Positions 29,337 to 37,884 of a stretch of 64,000 nt of DNA are shown one piece after another. Each line of letters opens with the position of its first letter. Position 1 is the first letter of the stretch. A program made the translations under genes and the position numbers. The stretch covers positions 496,001 to 560,000 of the forward strand of contig NZ_PGFB01000002.1 of NCBI RefSeq assembly GCF_002797855.1. The letters are read 5' to 3'. The notes beneath the pieces were generated by a model, which saw only the letters and a program-made list of their open reading frames with translations, had not been told where the DNA came from and did not search any database. The stretch is from Compostimonas suwonensis (GTDB lineage Bacteria > Actinomycetota > Actinomycetes > Actinomycetales > Microbacteriaceae).

Positions 29337-32042
29337 TCAGGCGTCGCGCGCCAGCTGACGCCGGGAGCTGACACCGAGCTTCCGGAAGACCTTCCGGAGG
29401 TGGTAGTCGACCGTGTTCGGGCTGATGAACAGCGTCTGCGCGATCTCCGCGTTGGTGGCGCCGGCCGCCGCGAGCCGGGCGACGGCCTCCTCCTGCGGAG
29501 TGAGGCCGGGGGTGGTCTCGATCGCGACATCCTTCGTGCGCCGCCCCATCGCGTCGAGCTCCCGGCGCGCCCGGGCCGCGAACGACTCGGCCTGCATGTC
29601 ATCGAAGTGCGCCACCGCGATGGCGATCTGCACACGGGCCTCGCGTCGGCGACGCGAGCGGCGGAGCCATTCGCCGTAGAGCAGGTGCGCTCTCGCCCGA
29701 TCCGACCGGGCCTCGGTCTGCGACAGCCATTCGATCGCCGAGAGATACAGCGCTTCGGCGCTCTCGTCGTCGGCGAGCAGGGCGTCGCAGCAGGCGAGGG
29801 AGCCCAGCGCCCACGGCGAGCGGTTGGCGGTCGCGATCCTCCGGAGCATCTCCGCGGCCTCCGCGGCCTCGGTCGGCCGCCGGGAGCGGACGGCGGCCTC
29901 GACGATGTCGGGGAGCACGTTGTCGGTGACCTGGATGAAGGGCTCTCGCAGCAGTCGCTCGAGCCGCTCGTACGCCTGTCGATAGCGGCCGTCGGCGAGG
30001 TCGAGCACGGCCATGCCCATGTCGGCGATGCACACCGCCCCGCCGAAGCCGAGGGCGTCCGAGGCCTGGCGGGCGACCTCGATCTTCCGGCGGACCTCGA
30101 GGCCGCCCCCGCGCCATCCGAGGTAGCTCGCGTTCTTGTAGAGCTCGCTCAGCTCGGGGGTGAAGCCGATCGCCGGGCGCAGCTGGTTCACCTCGGCCAG
30201 CAACGCCTCCGCCGTGCCGAGGTGCCCGAGGCGGGCTTCGACGAGGGATCGGGTCCACAGCACCGCGTCGAGCGCGGCGAGGGCCCCGGCCGCTCGCGCG
30301 ACCTCCGCGCCGCGCTGCAGAACCCTGCGGAGTGCCGCTTCGTCCCAGAGGCCGAGTGCGACCACCACCCCGAGAAAGCTGAAGCGGAGATGGTCGCCCG
30401 GGCCGAGCTCCTCCGACTCGAGCATCGCGAGGGCTGCGCGGAGCGGTTGGACGGCGTCTTCGTACGGACCGTGGATGTAGGCGGCGAGGCCGCGCAGCAG
30501 AACGGCGCCCACGGTCACGTCGTGTGGCTCGAGCAGGCCGGTCGCCGCCTCGGCTATCTGCCGGAGCGTCAGGCCGTCGGCATCCCACTGCACGGTGAGC
30601 ATGGATTCCAGGGCATGCACCATCGCCTCGCGCGCCAGTGCCGGCTCGTCTCTGCCGAACGCCTCCCCGGCTTCCAAGAGAAGCCGGGGCGTGACCGTGA
30701 CCGCCCGATATCCCCCGGTCAGGGCCTGCACCCTCGCCCTCGCCATCAGCACCCTGCCCCTCGACACCCGATCCAGCTCGCGATCGTCGAGCAGATCGAG
30801 CAGGTCGAGCGTCTGCCGGGCCGCCCCCGCCGTCGCAGCCGCCTCTGCCGCGGCGATGATGCGCGCACGCCGCCGCTCGGGATCCGAGGTGAACGTGACG
30901 GATCCCGACAGGAGGGAGGCACGTGAGGAGAAGCCGCCCCGCTGCCCCGCCCGATCGGCCGCCTGCTCCAGCTCCGACGCGACGGACTCGTCGGGGCCGA
31001 CCGTGGCTGCCGCTCGGTGCAGGGCGTGGAGATCGGCATCGCGCTCGGGGGTGACGGCCGCGAGGGCACGGTGCACACGCCGCCGCTCGGCGTCGACGGC
31101 ACCCCCGTAGACGGCCGACCGCACCAGCGGATGCCGGAATCCGAAGGCGGGCCGCACGACGACGAACCTCTCGTATTCGGCGATCTCCCCGGCATCCGCG
31201 TCTAGGCCCAACGACTCGGACGCGGCCGTGATGCGGACGAGATCCCCGCTGGGCTCCGCCGCGGCCACGAGAAGCCAGCGCTGCACGTCGTCCGGCAGCG
31301 CTCGGACTCGTCGAAGGTAGTGCTCCTCGAGATGCTGCCCCAGCGGGATCGGCTCCGGCAGAAGAGCGGCGCCCGCGAGCTGCTGCGCCGTGAGCTCGTT
31401 CGCGAGGTCGAGGATGGCGAGGGGATTCCCGTGGGTGGCAGTGACGATCTGCAGTGCCGTCGGCGCGGGCACCTCGCAGGACACGACGAGCTGGAGGAGG
31501 GCTCCGGCCGACTGCTCGTCGAGACCGCCGACCTCCAGGACGGGGAGCCCGGCGAGATCGGCGGGCATCCCGTCGTCGCTCCGGACGGCGAACAACAGGC
31601 CCATGCTGTCTGCCTGGATCCTGCGGGCGACGAAGGCGAGAACCGCACGCGATTCGATGTCGAGCCATTGCGCATCGTCGACGCAGACGAGAAGCGGCCT
31701 CTCGCGCGCATGCAGCGCGAGGAGGGAGAGCAGCCCCAGACCGACGAGGAATCGGTCGGGCGGCGGCCCGGGGCTCTGGCCGAGCGCGACTCCGAGCGCC
31801 TGCTGCTGGGGTGCGGGAACCCGAGGCAGAGCCCCGATCGCCGGGAGGGCGAGCCGATGGAGGGCGGCGAAAGAGAGCGACGACTCCGCCTGCACCCCGC
31901 TGATCCTGATCACGGTGGCATACGACGAGCTCTCGGCGGCGGCGTAATCGAGAAGACGGGTCTTTCCGACGCCCGCCTCGCCGACGAGCACGATCACCCC
32001 GCTGATGCCTGCGCGAGCGGCGTCGAGGAGGTCGTCAAGCAC
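29337..32042 (-). CDS. LuxR-family large ATP-binding (LAL) regulator
   Basis: A transcription activator of at least 901 residues. Near the N-terminus is the Walker [15 protein letters not shown], followed by the Walker [13 protein letters not shown] long helical TPR-like middle precedes a C-terminal LuxR helix-turn-helix ([52 protein letters not shown]). The GTG at 32042 is the first standard start, but the in-frame sequence just upstream reads LLGRESERR, the conserved beginning of LAL proteins, and a stop lies only 17 codons farther. The true start may be the CTG at 32099 or another non-standard codon. Likely regulates the adjacent hydrolase genes (inference). Confidence 0.88.
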   Translation of the reverse strand: MLDDLLDAARAGISGVIVLVGEAGVGKTRLLDYAAAESSSYATVIRISGVQAESSLSFAALHRLALPAIGALPRVPAPQQQALGVALGQSPGPPPDRFLVGLGLLSLLALHARERPLLVCVDDAQWLDIESRAVLAFVARRIQADSMGLLFAVRSDDGMPADLAGLPVLEVGGLDEQSAGALLQLVVSCEVPAPTALQIVTATHGNPLAILDLANELTAQQLAGAALLPEPIPLGQHLEEHYLRRVRALPDDVQRWLLVAAAEPSGDLVRITAASESLGLDADAGEIAEYERFVVVRPAFGFRHPLVRSAVYGGAVDAERRRVHRALAAVTPERDADLHALHRAAATVGPDESVASELEQAADRAGQRGGFSSRASLLSGSVTFTSDPERRRARIIAAAEAAATAGAARQTLDLLDLLDDRELDRVSRGRVLMARARVQALTGGYRAVTVTPRLLLEAGEAFGRDEPALAREAMVHALESMLTVQWDADGLTLRQIAEAATGLLEPHDVTVGAVLLRGLAAYIHGPYEDAVQPLRAALAMLESEELGPGDHLRFSFLGVVVALGLWDEAALRRVLQRGAEVARAAGALAALDAVLWTRSLVEARLGHLGTAEALLAEVNQLRPAIGFTPELSELYKNASYLGWRGGGLEVRRKIEVARQASDALGFGGAVCIADMGMAVLDLADGRYRQAYERLERLLREPFIQVTDNVLPDIVEAAVRSRRPTEAAEAAEMLRRIATANRSPWALGSLACCDALLADDESAEALYLSAIEWLSQTEARSDRARAHLLYGEWLRRSRRRREARVQIAIAVAHFDDMQAESFAARARRELDAMGRRTKDVAIETTPGLTPQEEAVARLAAAGATNAEIAQTLFISPNTVDYHLRKVFRKLGVSSRRQLARDA

Positions 32043-32153
32043 TCGCCGCTCGCTTTCGCGGCCCAGGAGGGAGTCGTCCGGCTTCTCGTCGATGGCCAGA
32101 GACTATCGGGCGGAGCTCGCGAGTCGATACCCCTGTTCGAGGGTGGTCGCCGC

Positions 32154-33389
32154 TCATCTCGGCGATCCGGTCGCCGAGACCCAGCCGTCGGGCCGTTCGC
32201 GGATCAGACCCTCGATGCCGAGCAGGCCGAGGGTCGCCCGCACGGACGAGGGCGAGAGCCCGGAACGCCGAGCGAGGTCGTCCGCCGTGCGAGCCGTGCG
32301 GGTCGAGAGGGCGTCGAGAACACGCTGCTCTTCGCCCGAACGGCGGTCGCGGGCGGCGGGGGGCTCGGGGAGCAGGCCGGTCACGAGCTCGGCCATCTCA
32401 GCGGCATCCGTGACGCAGACGGCGTCGAACTCGCGGATGAGACGGTGGCACCCGGCCGACGTCGCGCTCGTGACGGGCCCCGGAACGGAGCCGAGAGGCC
32501 TGCCGAGGGCCGCCGCGTGACCGGCCGTGTTGAGCGAGCCCGAGCGTCGGCCCGCTTCGAGCACGACCGTCGCGCGGGATGCCGCGGCGATGATCCTGTT
32601 TCTCTGCAGAAACCTCCACCGGGTGGGCGGGGCGCCGCACGGCAGCTCCGAGAAGACGGCGCCCGTCTCCGCGATCCGGGTGATGAGGGCGTCGTGCCCG
32701 CTCGGGTAGTAGCGATCGAGGCCGCCCGCGAGAAAGGCGACCGTTGTGCCGTCGCTCGCGAGCGCCGCCCGGTGCGCCATGCCGTCGATGCCGTAGGCGG
32801 CGCCCGAGACGATGACGAATCCGCGGTCGACGAGGCCCGCCGCGGCCTCCATGGTGACGTGCTCGCCGTAGCCGCTCGCGGCACGGGCTCCGACGAGGGC
32901 GATCGACCGCGCCCTCTCCCCCAGACCGACCGCGCCGCGCCGCCAGAGCGCGAGCGGGGCATGCGGCCCCAGATCGTCGAGCCCGTGCGGCCAGCTCTCG
33001 TCGCCCCGGAGCGCGAGGAAGACACCCGATCGGGCCGCCTGCTCGAGAGAGCGGACCACCTGAGCCGAGACGAGTCGTGGGCGCCAGCGCTCGAGCCCCT
33101 GCCCGATCGCCGGAGTGACGGCCGTGATGTCGACGTGCGTCTGCGACGCCAGCTCTTCTGCGATCGCCGTCGCCGAACGGCCCGAGACGATCGCCTCGAG
33201 CGCGGCGCCCGCCCCCAGACCGTCGATGAGCAGAGCTGCGGCGGCGTCTCCCGGTTCGGCGATGCTCGTCCAGGCGGCGCGAGCGAAGACCTCCTCCGGC
33301 GCGGCGGCATCCCCGTCGCCGTCGTCCCGTTGCCGGACACCCCGGGCGAGGGAGGCGACGAGCCGATCCTCGAGCGCGAACACGGTCAT
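32154..33389 (-). CDS. dprA: DNA-processing protein DprA
   Basis: A 411-residue protein that loads RecA on incoming single-stranded DNA. The Rossmann-like core has SIALVGARAASGYGEHV, VIVSGAAYGIDGMAHRAAL, VAFLAGGLDRYYPSGH and FLQRNRIIAAASRATVVLEAGRRSGSLNTA. A C-terminal winged-helix-like domain (RTADDLARRSGLSPSSVRATLGLLGIEGLI) follows. The ATG overlaps the comM stop as ATGA. Member of the conserved yraN-comM-dprA operon. Confidence 0.96.
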   Translation of the reverse strand: MTVFALEDRLVASLARGVRQRDDGDGDAAAPEEVFARAAWTSIAEPGDAAAALLIDGLGAGAALEAIVSGRSATAIAEELASQTHVDITAVTPAIGQGLERWRPRLVSAQVVRSLEQAARSGVFLALRGDESWPHGLDDLGPHAPLALWRRGAVGLGERARSIALVGARAASGYGEHVTMEAAAGLVDRGFVIVSGAAYGIDGMAHRAALASDGTTVAFLAGGLDRYYPSGHDALITRIAETGAVFSELPCGAPPTRWRFLQRNRIIAAASRATVVLEAGRRSGSLNTAGHAAALGRPLGSVPGPVTSATSAGCHRLIREFDAVCVTDAAEMAELVTGLLPEPPAARDRRSGEEQRVLDALSTRTARTADDLARRSGLSPSSVRATLGLLGIEGLIRERPDGWVSATGSPR

Positions 33390-34921
33390 GGTGCGATCCC
33401 CTTCCTGAGGTACAGGGCGCGGCCGATGTGGTCGCCGCCCGGGCGTTGCGCGCCGTCGAGATCGCTCAAGGTCCAGGCGACCTTGAGAACGCGGTCGTAG
33501 CCGCGCATCGTGAGCGCACCGCGTTCGAGAGCGCGGTCGAGGGCGGTCGTCGTGCCGGGCGGCAGCACCATCTGCCTGCCCCGCAGCCACGGACCGGGCA
33601 CCTGCGAGTTGAGGCTCCACGGGGTGCTCGCGAGGCGCTCTGCGGCCTGGTCGCGGGCGGTTCGAACCCGGGCGCGCGCGTCGAGGGTCGTCAGCCGCGC
33701 CTGCTCGGTCGAGACCCGGAGCTGCGTCGCCGAGATCCGCCGGAGCTGCAGGTGGATGTCGATGCGGTCGAGCAGGGGGCCCGAGATCCGGCCGAAGTAC
33801 CGGCGGCGCGACATCGGCGCGCAGCTGCACTCCGAGTCGGGCGAGCCGTACTGCCCGCACGGGCAGGGGTTCGCAGCGAGGACGAGCTGGAACGATCCGG
33901 GAAACCGCGCGGTGGCGTTGGCCCTGTCGATGGTGATCGTGCCCGACTCGAGCGGCTGGCGCAGGCAGTCGAGCACGGCGGGCTGGAATTCGGGGGCCTC
34001 GTCGAGGAAGAGCACTCCGTGCGAGGCCCGTGCCGCCGCACCGGGTCGGATCCTGCCGCTGCCGCCGCCGACCATCGCCGCAGCGGTGGCGGTGTGGTGC
34101 GGGCTCTCCCACGGCGGTCGCACGACGAGGGCCGAGCCCACCGCGCCTCCCGCGAGCGAGCGAAGGATCGTCACCTCGAGAGCCTGCTGCTCGCCGAGGT
34201 CGGGCAGGATGCCGGGCAGGCGCGCGGCGAGCATGGTCTTGCCCGCGCCCGGCGGGCCGATCATCGACACGTGGTGGCCTCCGGCCGCAGCGGCGAGAAG
34301 AGCCTCGACGGCGTCGTCGTTGCCCACGACGTCGGCGAGCTCGAGCGGCTGCGCGCCGTCGTCGCGCACCGTCTCGAGCCGCACCGGCTCGACCGGAACC
34401 GGCTCGAACTCCCCGCCGTGCCAGATGACGGCCTCGAGCAGGCTCGCGACCGGAACGACGCGGATTCCCTGCACGAGGCTCGCCTCGTCGGCGTTGGCGC
34501 TCGGGACCATGATCGTCGCGACCCCGGCCCGGGATGCGGCGACGACGGCAGGCAGGATGCCGGGCACCGGGCGCAGCCTGCCGTCGAGTCCCAGCTCGCC
34601 GAGGTGCACGACCCGCGCTACCGACTCGGCCGACACCGTGCCCGCCGCCGCCAGGCTCGCGAGCGCGATCGAGAGATCGAAGCCCGACCCGTACTTGGGC
34701 AGCGCGGCCGGCGACAGGTTGACCGTGATCTTGCGCCCGGGAAGATCGCACCCGGAGTTCTTGGCCGCCGCGCGAACGCGCTCGCGCGACTCCGAGAGCG
34801 AGGTGTCGGGCAGGCCGATGAGGGTGAAACCCGGCAGGTTGCTCGACAGATCGGCCTCGACCTCGACGACGAAGCCCGTCATGCCCACGAGCGCGACGCT
34901 GAGCGTACGGCCGAGCGACAT
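33386..34921 (-). CDS. comM: ComM/YifB Mg-chelatase-like AAA+ ATPase
   Basis: A 511-residue hexameric helicase-type ATPase that promotes branch migration in natural transformation (known for ComM). The N-terminal Lon-like domain (GLPDTSLSESRERVRAAAKNSG) precedes the AAA+ core with Walker A MIGPPGAGKTMLAARLPG and Walker B GVLFLDEAPEF. A Cys cluster (NPCPCGQYGSPDSECSCAP) and a C-terminal domain (LTMRGYDRVLKVAWTLSDL) follow. Coupled with yraN by TGATG and with dprA by ATGA. Confidence 0.96.
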   Translation of the reverse strand: MSLGRTLSVALVGMTGFVVEVEADLSSNLPGFTLIGLPDTSLSESRERVRAAAKNSGCDLPGRKITVNLSPAALPKYGSGFDLSIALASLAAAGTVSAESVARVVHLGELGLDGRLRPVPGILPAVVAASRAGVATIMVPSANADEASLVQGIRVVPVASLLEAVIWHGGEFEPVPVEPVRLETVRDDGAQPLELADVVGNDDAVEALLAAAAGGHHVSMIGPPGAGKTMLAARLPGILPDLGEQQALEVTILRSLAGGAVGSALVVRPPWESPHHTATAAAMVGGGSGRIRPGAAARASHGVLFLDEAPEFQPAVLDCLRQPLESGTITIDRANATARFPGSFQLVLAANPCPCGQYGSPDSECSCAPMSRRRYFGRISGPLLDRIDIHLQLRRISATQLRVSTEQARLTTLDARARVRTARDQAAERLASTPWSLNSQVPGPWLRGRQMVLPPGTTTALDRALERGALTMRGYDRVLKVAWTLSDLDGAQRPGGDHIGRALYLRKGIAP

Positions 34922-35274
34922 CAGGAGATCCCCTCGAGATGCTCGATGACCGGTCGCGCGTTGCGGGGCGCGACGATCGCGACCGCGTCGACGCGCAGCG
35001 GCCGGGGCCCGCCGTGAGCATCGCACCATGCGGCGGCGAGCCGTCGCAGCCGAGCGACCTTGACCGGCGTGATCGCGGCGAAGGGATGCCCGAAGTCGAC
35101 GCTCGTCCGCGTCTTGACCTCGACGACGACCGTCACGCCTGCGCGCTCGGCGACGATGTCGATCTCGCCGAGCGCGCACCGCCAGTTGCGATCGCGGATC
35201 GTGTACCCCCGCTCAGCCAGGTACTCCCCCGCGAGCTCTTCGCCCCGCCTGCCCAATTCGTCTTTCGCTGCCAC
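34921..35274 (-). CDS. yraN: YraN family (UPF0102) endonuclease-like protein
   Basis: A 117-residue restriction-endonuclease-fold protein: RRGEELAGEYLAERGYTIRDRNWR, GEIDIVAERAGVTVVVEVKTRTS with the PD-(D/E)xK-like ExK. The GTG at 35274 has GGAGG five bases upstream. First gene of the yraN-comM-dprA unit. In related genomes its upstream neighbour is usually DUF2469/rnhB; here these are about 18.6 kb away, beyond the catabolic block. Confidence 0.92.
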   Translation of the reverse strand: MAAKDELGRRGEELAGEYLAERGYTIRDRNWRCALGEIDIVAERAGVTVVVEVKTRTSVDFGHPFAAITPVKVARLRRLAAAWCDAHGGPRPLRVDAVAIVAPRNARPVIEHLEGIS

Positions 35275-35463
35275 GTCGACCTCCGCGATCGAGCATGCCC
35301 GCGGGCGATGGCCTGCACGGGCGCATGCACGTTCGCGGTGGAGTATCGGAACGCTGCCCCAACTGTGCAGGGAGCATCATCACCCCGGCCACCGCGAATG
35401 AACGCACGTGCCGACGATCACGGTCTTCCCTCGCACGCCGATGCGAGCTACTATTACCGTACT

Positions 35464-35535
35464 ATGGATGCAATTTTCATTCTACGGAATATTCTCCGTG
35501 ACACCAGCCCTCTCACGGTCGGGAACCGCCCCTGA
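35464..35535 (+). other. Possible 23-codon leader ORF coupled to the first island gene
   Basis: An ATG at 35464 opens a 23-codon frame (MDAIFILRNILRD at its start) whose TGA overlaps the ATG of the next gene as TGATG. The downstream gene has no good Shine-Dalgarno of its own, so translational coupling is conceivable. The palindrome at 35484-35499 lies inside this frame, which would put an operator inside a translated leader. Chance is a serious alternative. Confidence 0.3.
35484..35499. promoter_or_regulatory. Palindromic operator candidate before unit A
   Basis: ACGGA and TCCGT are inverted around six bases (ACGGAATATTCTCCGT) in an unusually AT-rich stretch of the 260-base divergent region between yraN and the first island gene. 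It resembles, but is weaker than, the operator pair at 40752 and 52369 (shared TACGGAA start and TCC end). Likely IclR-type binding site by that resemblance. Confidence 0.4.
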
Positions 35536-36098
35536 TGAGCGACCCGGCGGCGCACGGCACCCACCCCAGAGGATCGGGGGAAGCGGACCGCGCCCGCAAG
35601 CTTCGAGAGCTCGCCGACGATCTCTCGGCCTCTCGAGGGGCGGCCGCTGATCCTGAATCGATCGCCGCAGATTGGCTGACACGGCCCGGGGTGCTGCGCA
35701 GACTCGCCGGGCTGCTGGCGACGGGGATCTCACCCGAGACGGACCGGGTCGTGGCGATCGGCGCCGGAGCCGCCGTTCTCGGGTGCGCCGTATCCCTTGC
35801 ATCCGGCCTTCCCTTCGTCGCCATAGCGCACGACGGGCCGTCAGCCGCCGACGATGGCCCGAGCCTCACGGTGTTCGGCCGCGTCCGCCCGAGTGAGACG
35901 ATCGCGATCCTGAGTCTGTTCGACGAGGCGTACGACGATGTGCGATCCCACCTCGTCGAGAGCGACGTGGTCGTCTCGGGTCGGCAGGTCGTTCTCGTTC
36001 CGCACTCGACGGCGAATGCGCGAGGCGCCCACGACCCCGGATCGCTGTTCGCCCTCGACGACGCGCAGCACATCACGCCCCGGAAGGAAGAGACATGA
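35535..36098 (+). CDS. Degenerate phosphoribosyltransferase-like protein (first of pair)
   Basis: A 187-residue cytoplasmic protein. Segment about 45-95 (AADWLTRPGVLRRLAGLLATG, DRVVAIGAGAAVLGCAVSLASGLPFVAIAHDG) matches the orotate-phosphoribosyltransferase N-terminal half, where xxGxxxG(x)PLAxxxS and GLPFV occur. The PRPP-binding acidic loop (usually VDDVxTTG) is not recognisable in the C-terminal half (SDVVVSGRQVVLVPHST). It may therefore be a noncatalytic or altered enzyme. The ATG is coupled to a short upstream frame; its stop overlaps the next gene as ATGA. Assignment to the fold is by eye. Confidence 0.6.
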   Translation: MSDPAAHGTHPRGSGEADRARKLRELADDLSASRGAAADPESIAADWLTRPGVLRRLAGLLATGISPETDRVVAIGAGAAVLGCAVSLASGLPFVAIAHDGPSAADDGPSLTVFGRVRPSETIAILSLFDEAYDDVRSHLVESDVVVSGRQVVLVPHSTANARGAHDPGSLFALDDAQHITPRKEET

Positions 36099-36562
36099 GC
36101 GACACGGTTTCCGAGAACACACGAGAGCGCCTGGCGGAGCTCACCAGGTCGGATGGCGACACGCAGTGGATCGACACCGCGACATCCCCGCGTATGCTCG
36201 ACGAGCTCGGAAGGGACATCGCCGAGCTGCTCCGAGAGCACGAGCCCGACGCGATCATCTGCTGGTTGAGCGAGGACGAGGTCCTCATCGCCCATGCCGT
36301 CGCACTCGCGCTGAGCCTGCCGGTGAGCCGCGCAGACGACGATCTCGGTCTGCTCAGCCTCCGTCCCGCGCTCGAGCCGACGGCGACCAGAGTGGCGATG
36401 ATCGCGACCTCCTGGACCCGGTACGTGCCCGTCGGGCGTCTCTTCTCCCTGCTCCGAACCCAGCAGAAGACCGTCGTCGGCATCGTCTCCCTCCTTCCCG
36501 GGGAGCGGCGACCCGATCTGATCCCGACGGACATCCCGTACCTCACGCTCGGTGAGTCGTGA
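36095..36562 (+). CDS. Degenerate phosphoribosyltransferase-like protein (second of pair)
   Basis: A 155-residue protein with the same plan as its upstream neighbour. EPDAIICWLSEDEVLIAHAVALALSLPVSRADDD corresponds to the glycine-rich early loop, and TRVAMIATSWTRYVPVGRLFSLLRTQQKTVVGIVSLL aligns with the strand-loop-helix that normally holds the PRPP motif, but the two acidic residues and TTG are replaced by ATSWT. A pair of decayed subunits forming one complex is a reasonable inference. It overlaps both neighbours (ATGA upstream, GTGA downstream). Confidence 0.58.
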   Translation: MSDTVSENTRERLAELTRSDGDTQWIDTATSPRMLDELGRDIAELLREHEPDAIICWLSEDEVLIAHAVALALSLPVSRADDDLGLLSLRPALEPTATRVAMIATSWTRYVPVGRLFSLLRTQQKTVVGIVSLLPGERRPDLIPTDIPYLTLGES

Positions 36563-37884
36563 ACTCCTCGGCACCCGGCCTCGTGCCGGACGCTCGAACA
36601 TCGGCGGAGTCCGCGGCGATCGCGCTCATCGATCCGAGCGCCATCGCCCGCTCGATCGAGGATTTCGCTCGGATCACCGAGCCCGGCGCCGGTGTGACCC
36701 GTCTGGCCTACACCGAGCTCGAGCGCGAGGCCCATCGCCTGTTCGCCGAAGAGATGTCACGACTCGGTCTCACGGTGACGGTCGACGCGGTCGGCAACTC
36801 GATCGCCGAGCTCCCGGGCGGCTCGCCCGGCAGGACGGCGGCCGTCGGCACCGGCTCGCATCTGGACTCCGTTCCCTCCGGAGGACGTTTCGACGGCATC
36901 GCCGGTGTCTCCGCGGCGATCGAGACGGCACGAGTCATGGTCGAATCCGGGATGCAGCGCCGTCGCCCCTGGCGTTTCGTCGTCTTCGCGGCGGAGGAAG
37001 GGGCTCGCTTCGGACAGGCGTGCAACGGCAGCAGGGTTGCTGCGGGACTGACGACGTCCGCCGACCTCGCAACCCTCGTCGACAAGGACGGCATCAGTAT
37101 CGAAGCCGCCATGGCCCGCGTCGGCCTGCAGCCGGACGCGGCGGCTTCGGCCCGCTGGCGCAGCGGCGACTGGGCCGCGTTCATCGAGCTCCATATCGAA
37201 CAGGGGAACGTGCTCGAGACGAACGGCGCGCGCATCGGAGCGGTCGACATCATCTCGGGCAGCAGCCGGCTCATGGTGAGCGTGACGGGAACGGCCACCC
37301 ACACCGGCGCGACACCCATGCATCTGAGGCGGGACGCGCTCGTCGCCGCGTCGGAATGCGTTCTGCGCTCCGAGCAGCTGGCCACCGACCCGTTCCACCG
37401 CGGCACGCGCATCACCGTCGGGCGCCTCGACGTCTCGCCGGGCTCCATCACCACGATCCCCGGACGCGTCGTCTTCACCGTCGACATCAGGGACTTCGAC
37501 AGCCAGCGGCAGCGCGAGACCATGTCGGAGCTGATCCGCTCGTTCACCTCGATATCCGCAGCACGCGGCGTCGAGATCGAGATCGAGACGATCGGCGACA
37601 CCTCTCCCGTCGTGCTCCCCCTGTCGCTCGTCGAGCGGATCGCGGACGCGGCGCACACGCAGGGACTGCGTTACCGGATGATGCCGAGCGGTGCGAGCCA
37701 CGACGCTCAGCAGATCAGCCGCGTGACGCCGACGGGGATGATCTTCATCCCCAGCCGCGGAGGCCTGAGCCATGTGCCCGCGGAGTGGAGCTCCTCCGAG
37801 GACATCGCAGCCGGCACCGCGGTGCTGATCAGAGCGCTCGCCGGGATCGACGCAGGTGCCGCGGACGACGGAGAGGCTTCGTGA
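36559..37884 (+). CDS. Zn-dependent amidase of the N-carbamoyl-L-amino acid hydrolase/allantoate amidohydrolase family (M20)
   Basis: A 441-residue M20-type hydrolase with the subfamily motifs GTGSHLDSVPSGGRFDG, FVVFAAEEGARFG, ELHIEQGNVLE, GTATHTGATPMHLRRDAL and MPSGASHDAQ. It removes a carbamoyl or ureido group from an N-carbamoyl amino acid, ureidosuccinate-like acid or allantoate. The GTG start overlaps the previous stop. Being immediately upstream of a dihydroorotase homologue, it could take that enzyme's N-carbamoyl product. Allantoate remains an alternative substrate. Confidence 0.88.
   Translation: MNSSAPGLVPDARTSAESAAIALIDPSAIARSIEDFARITEPGAGVTRLAYTELEREAHRLFAEEMSRLGLTVTVDAVGNSIAELPGGSPGRTAAVGTGSHLDSVPSGGRFDGIAGVSAAIETARVMVESGMQRRRPWRFVVFAAEEGARFGQACNGSRVAAGLTTSADLATLVDKDGISIEAAMARVGLQPDAAASARWRSGDWAAFIELHIEQGNVLETNGARIGAVDIISGSSRLMVSVTGTATHTGATPMHLRRDALVAASECVLRSEQLATDPFHRGTRITVGRLDVSPGSITTIPGRVVFTVDIRDFDSQRQRETMSELIRSFTSISAARGVEIEIETIGDTSPVVLPLSLVERIADAAHTQGLRYRMMPSGASHDAQQISRVTPTGMIFIPSRGGLSHVPAEWSSSEDIAAGTAVLIRALAGIDAGAADDGEAS

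Noticed and set aside
23773-32153. Horizontal prophage or integron origin because of the nearby XerC
   Set aside because: The recombinase has housekeeping XerC features and location, and no att sites or phage genes are seen.
33386-35021. Additional plus-strand genes opposite comM and dprA
   Set aside because: Long frames on the opposite strand are mirror images of the codon structure of real genes and have Arg/Gly/Ala-rich, motif-free translations.
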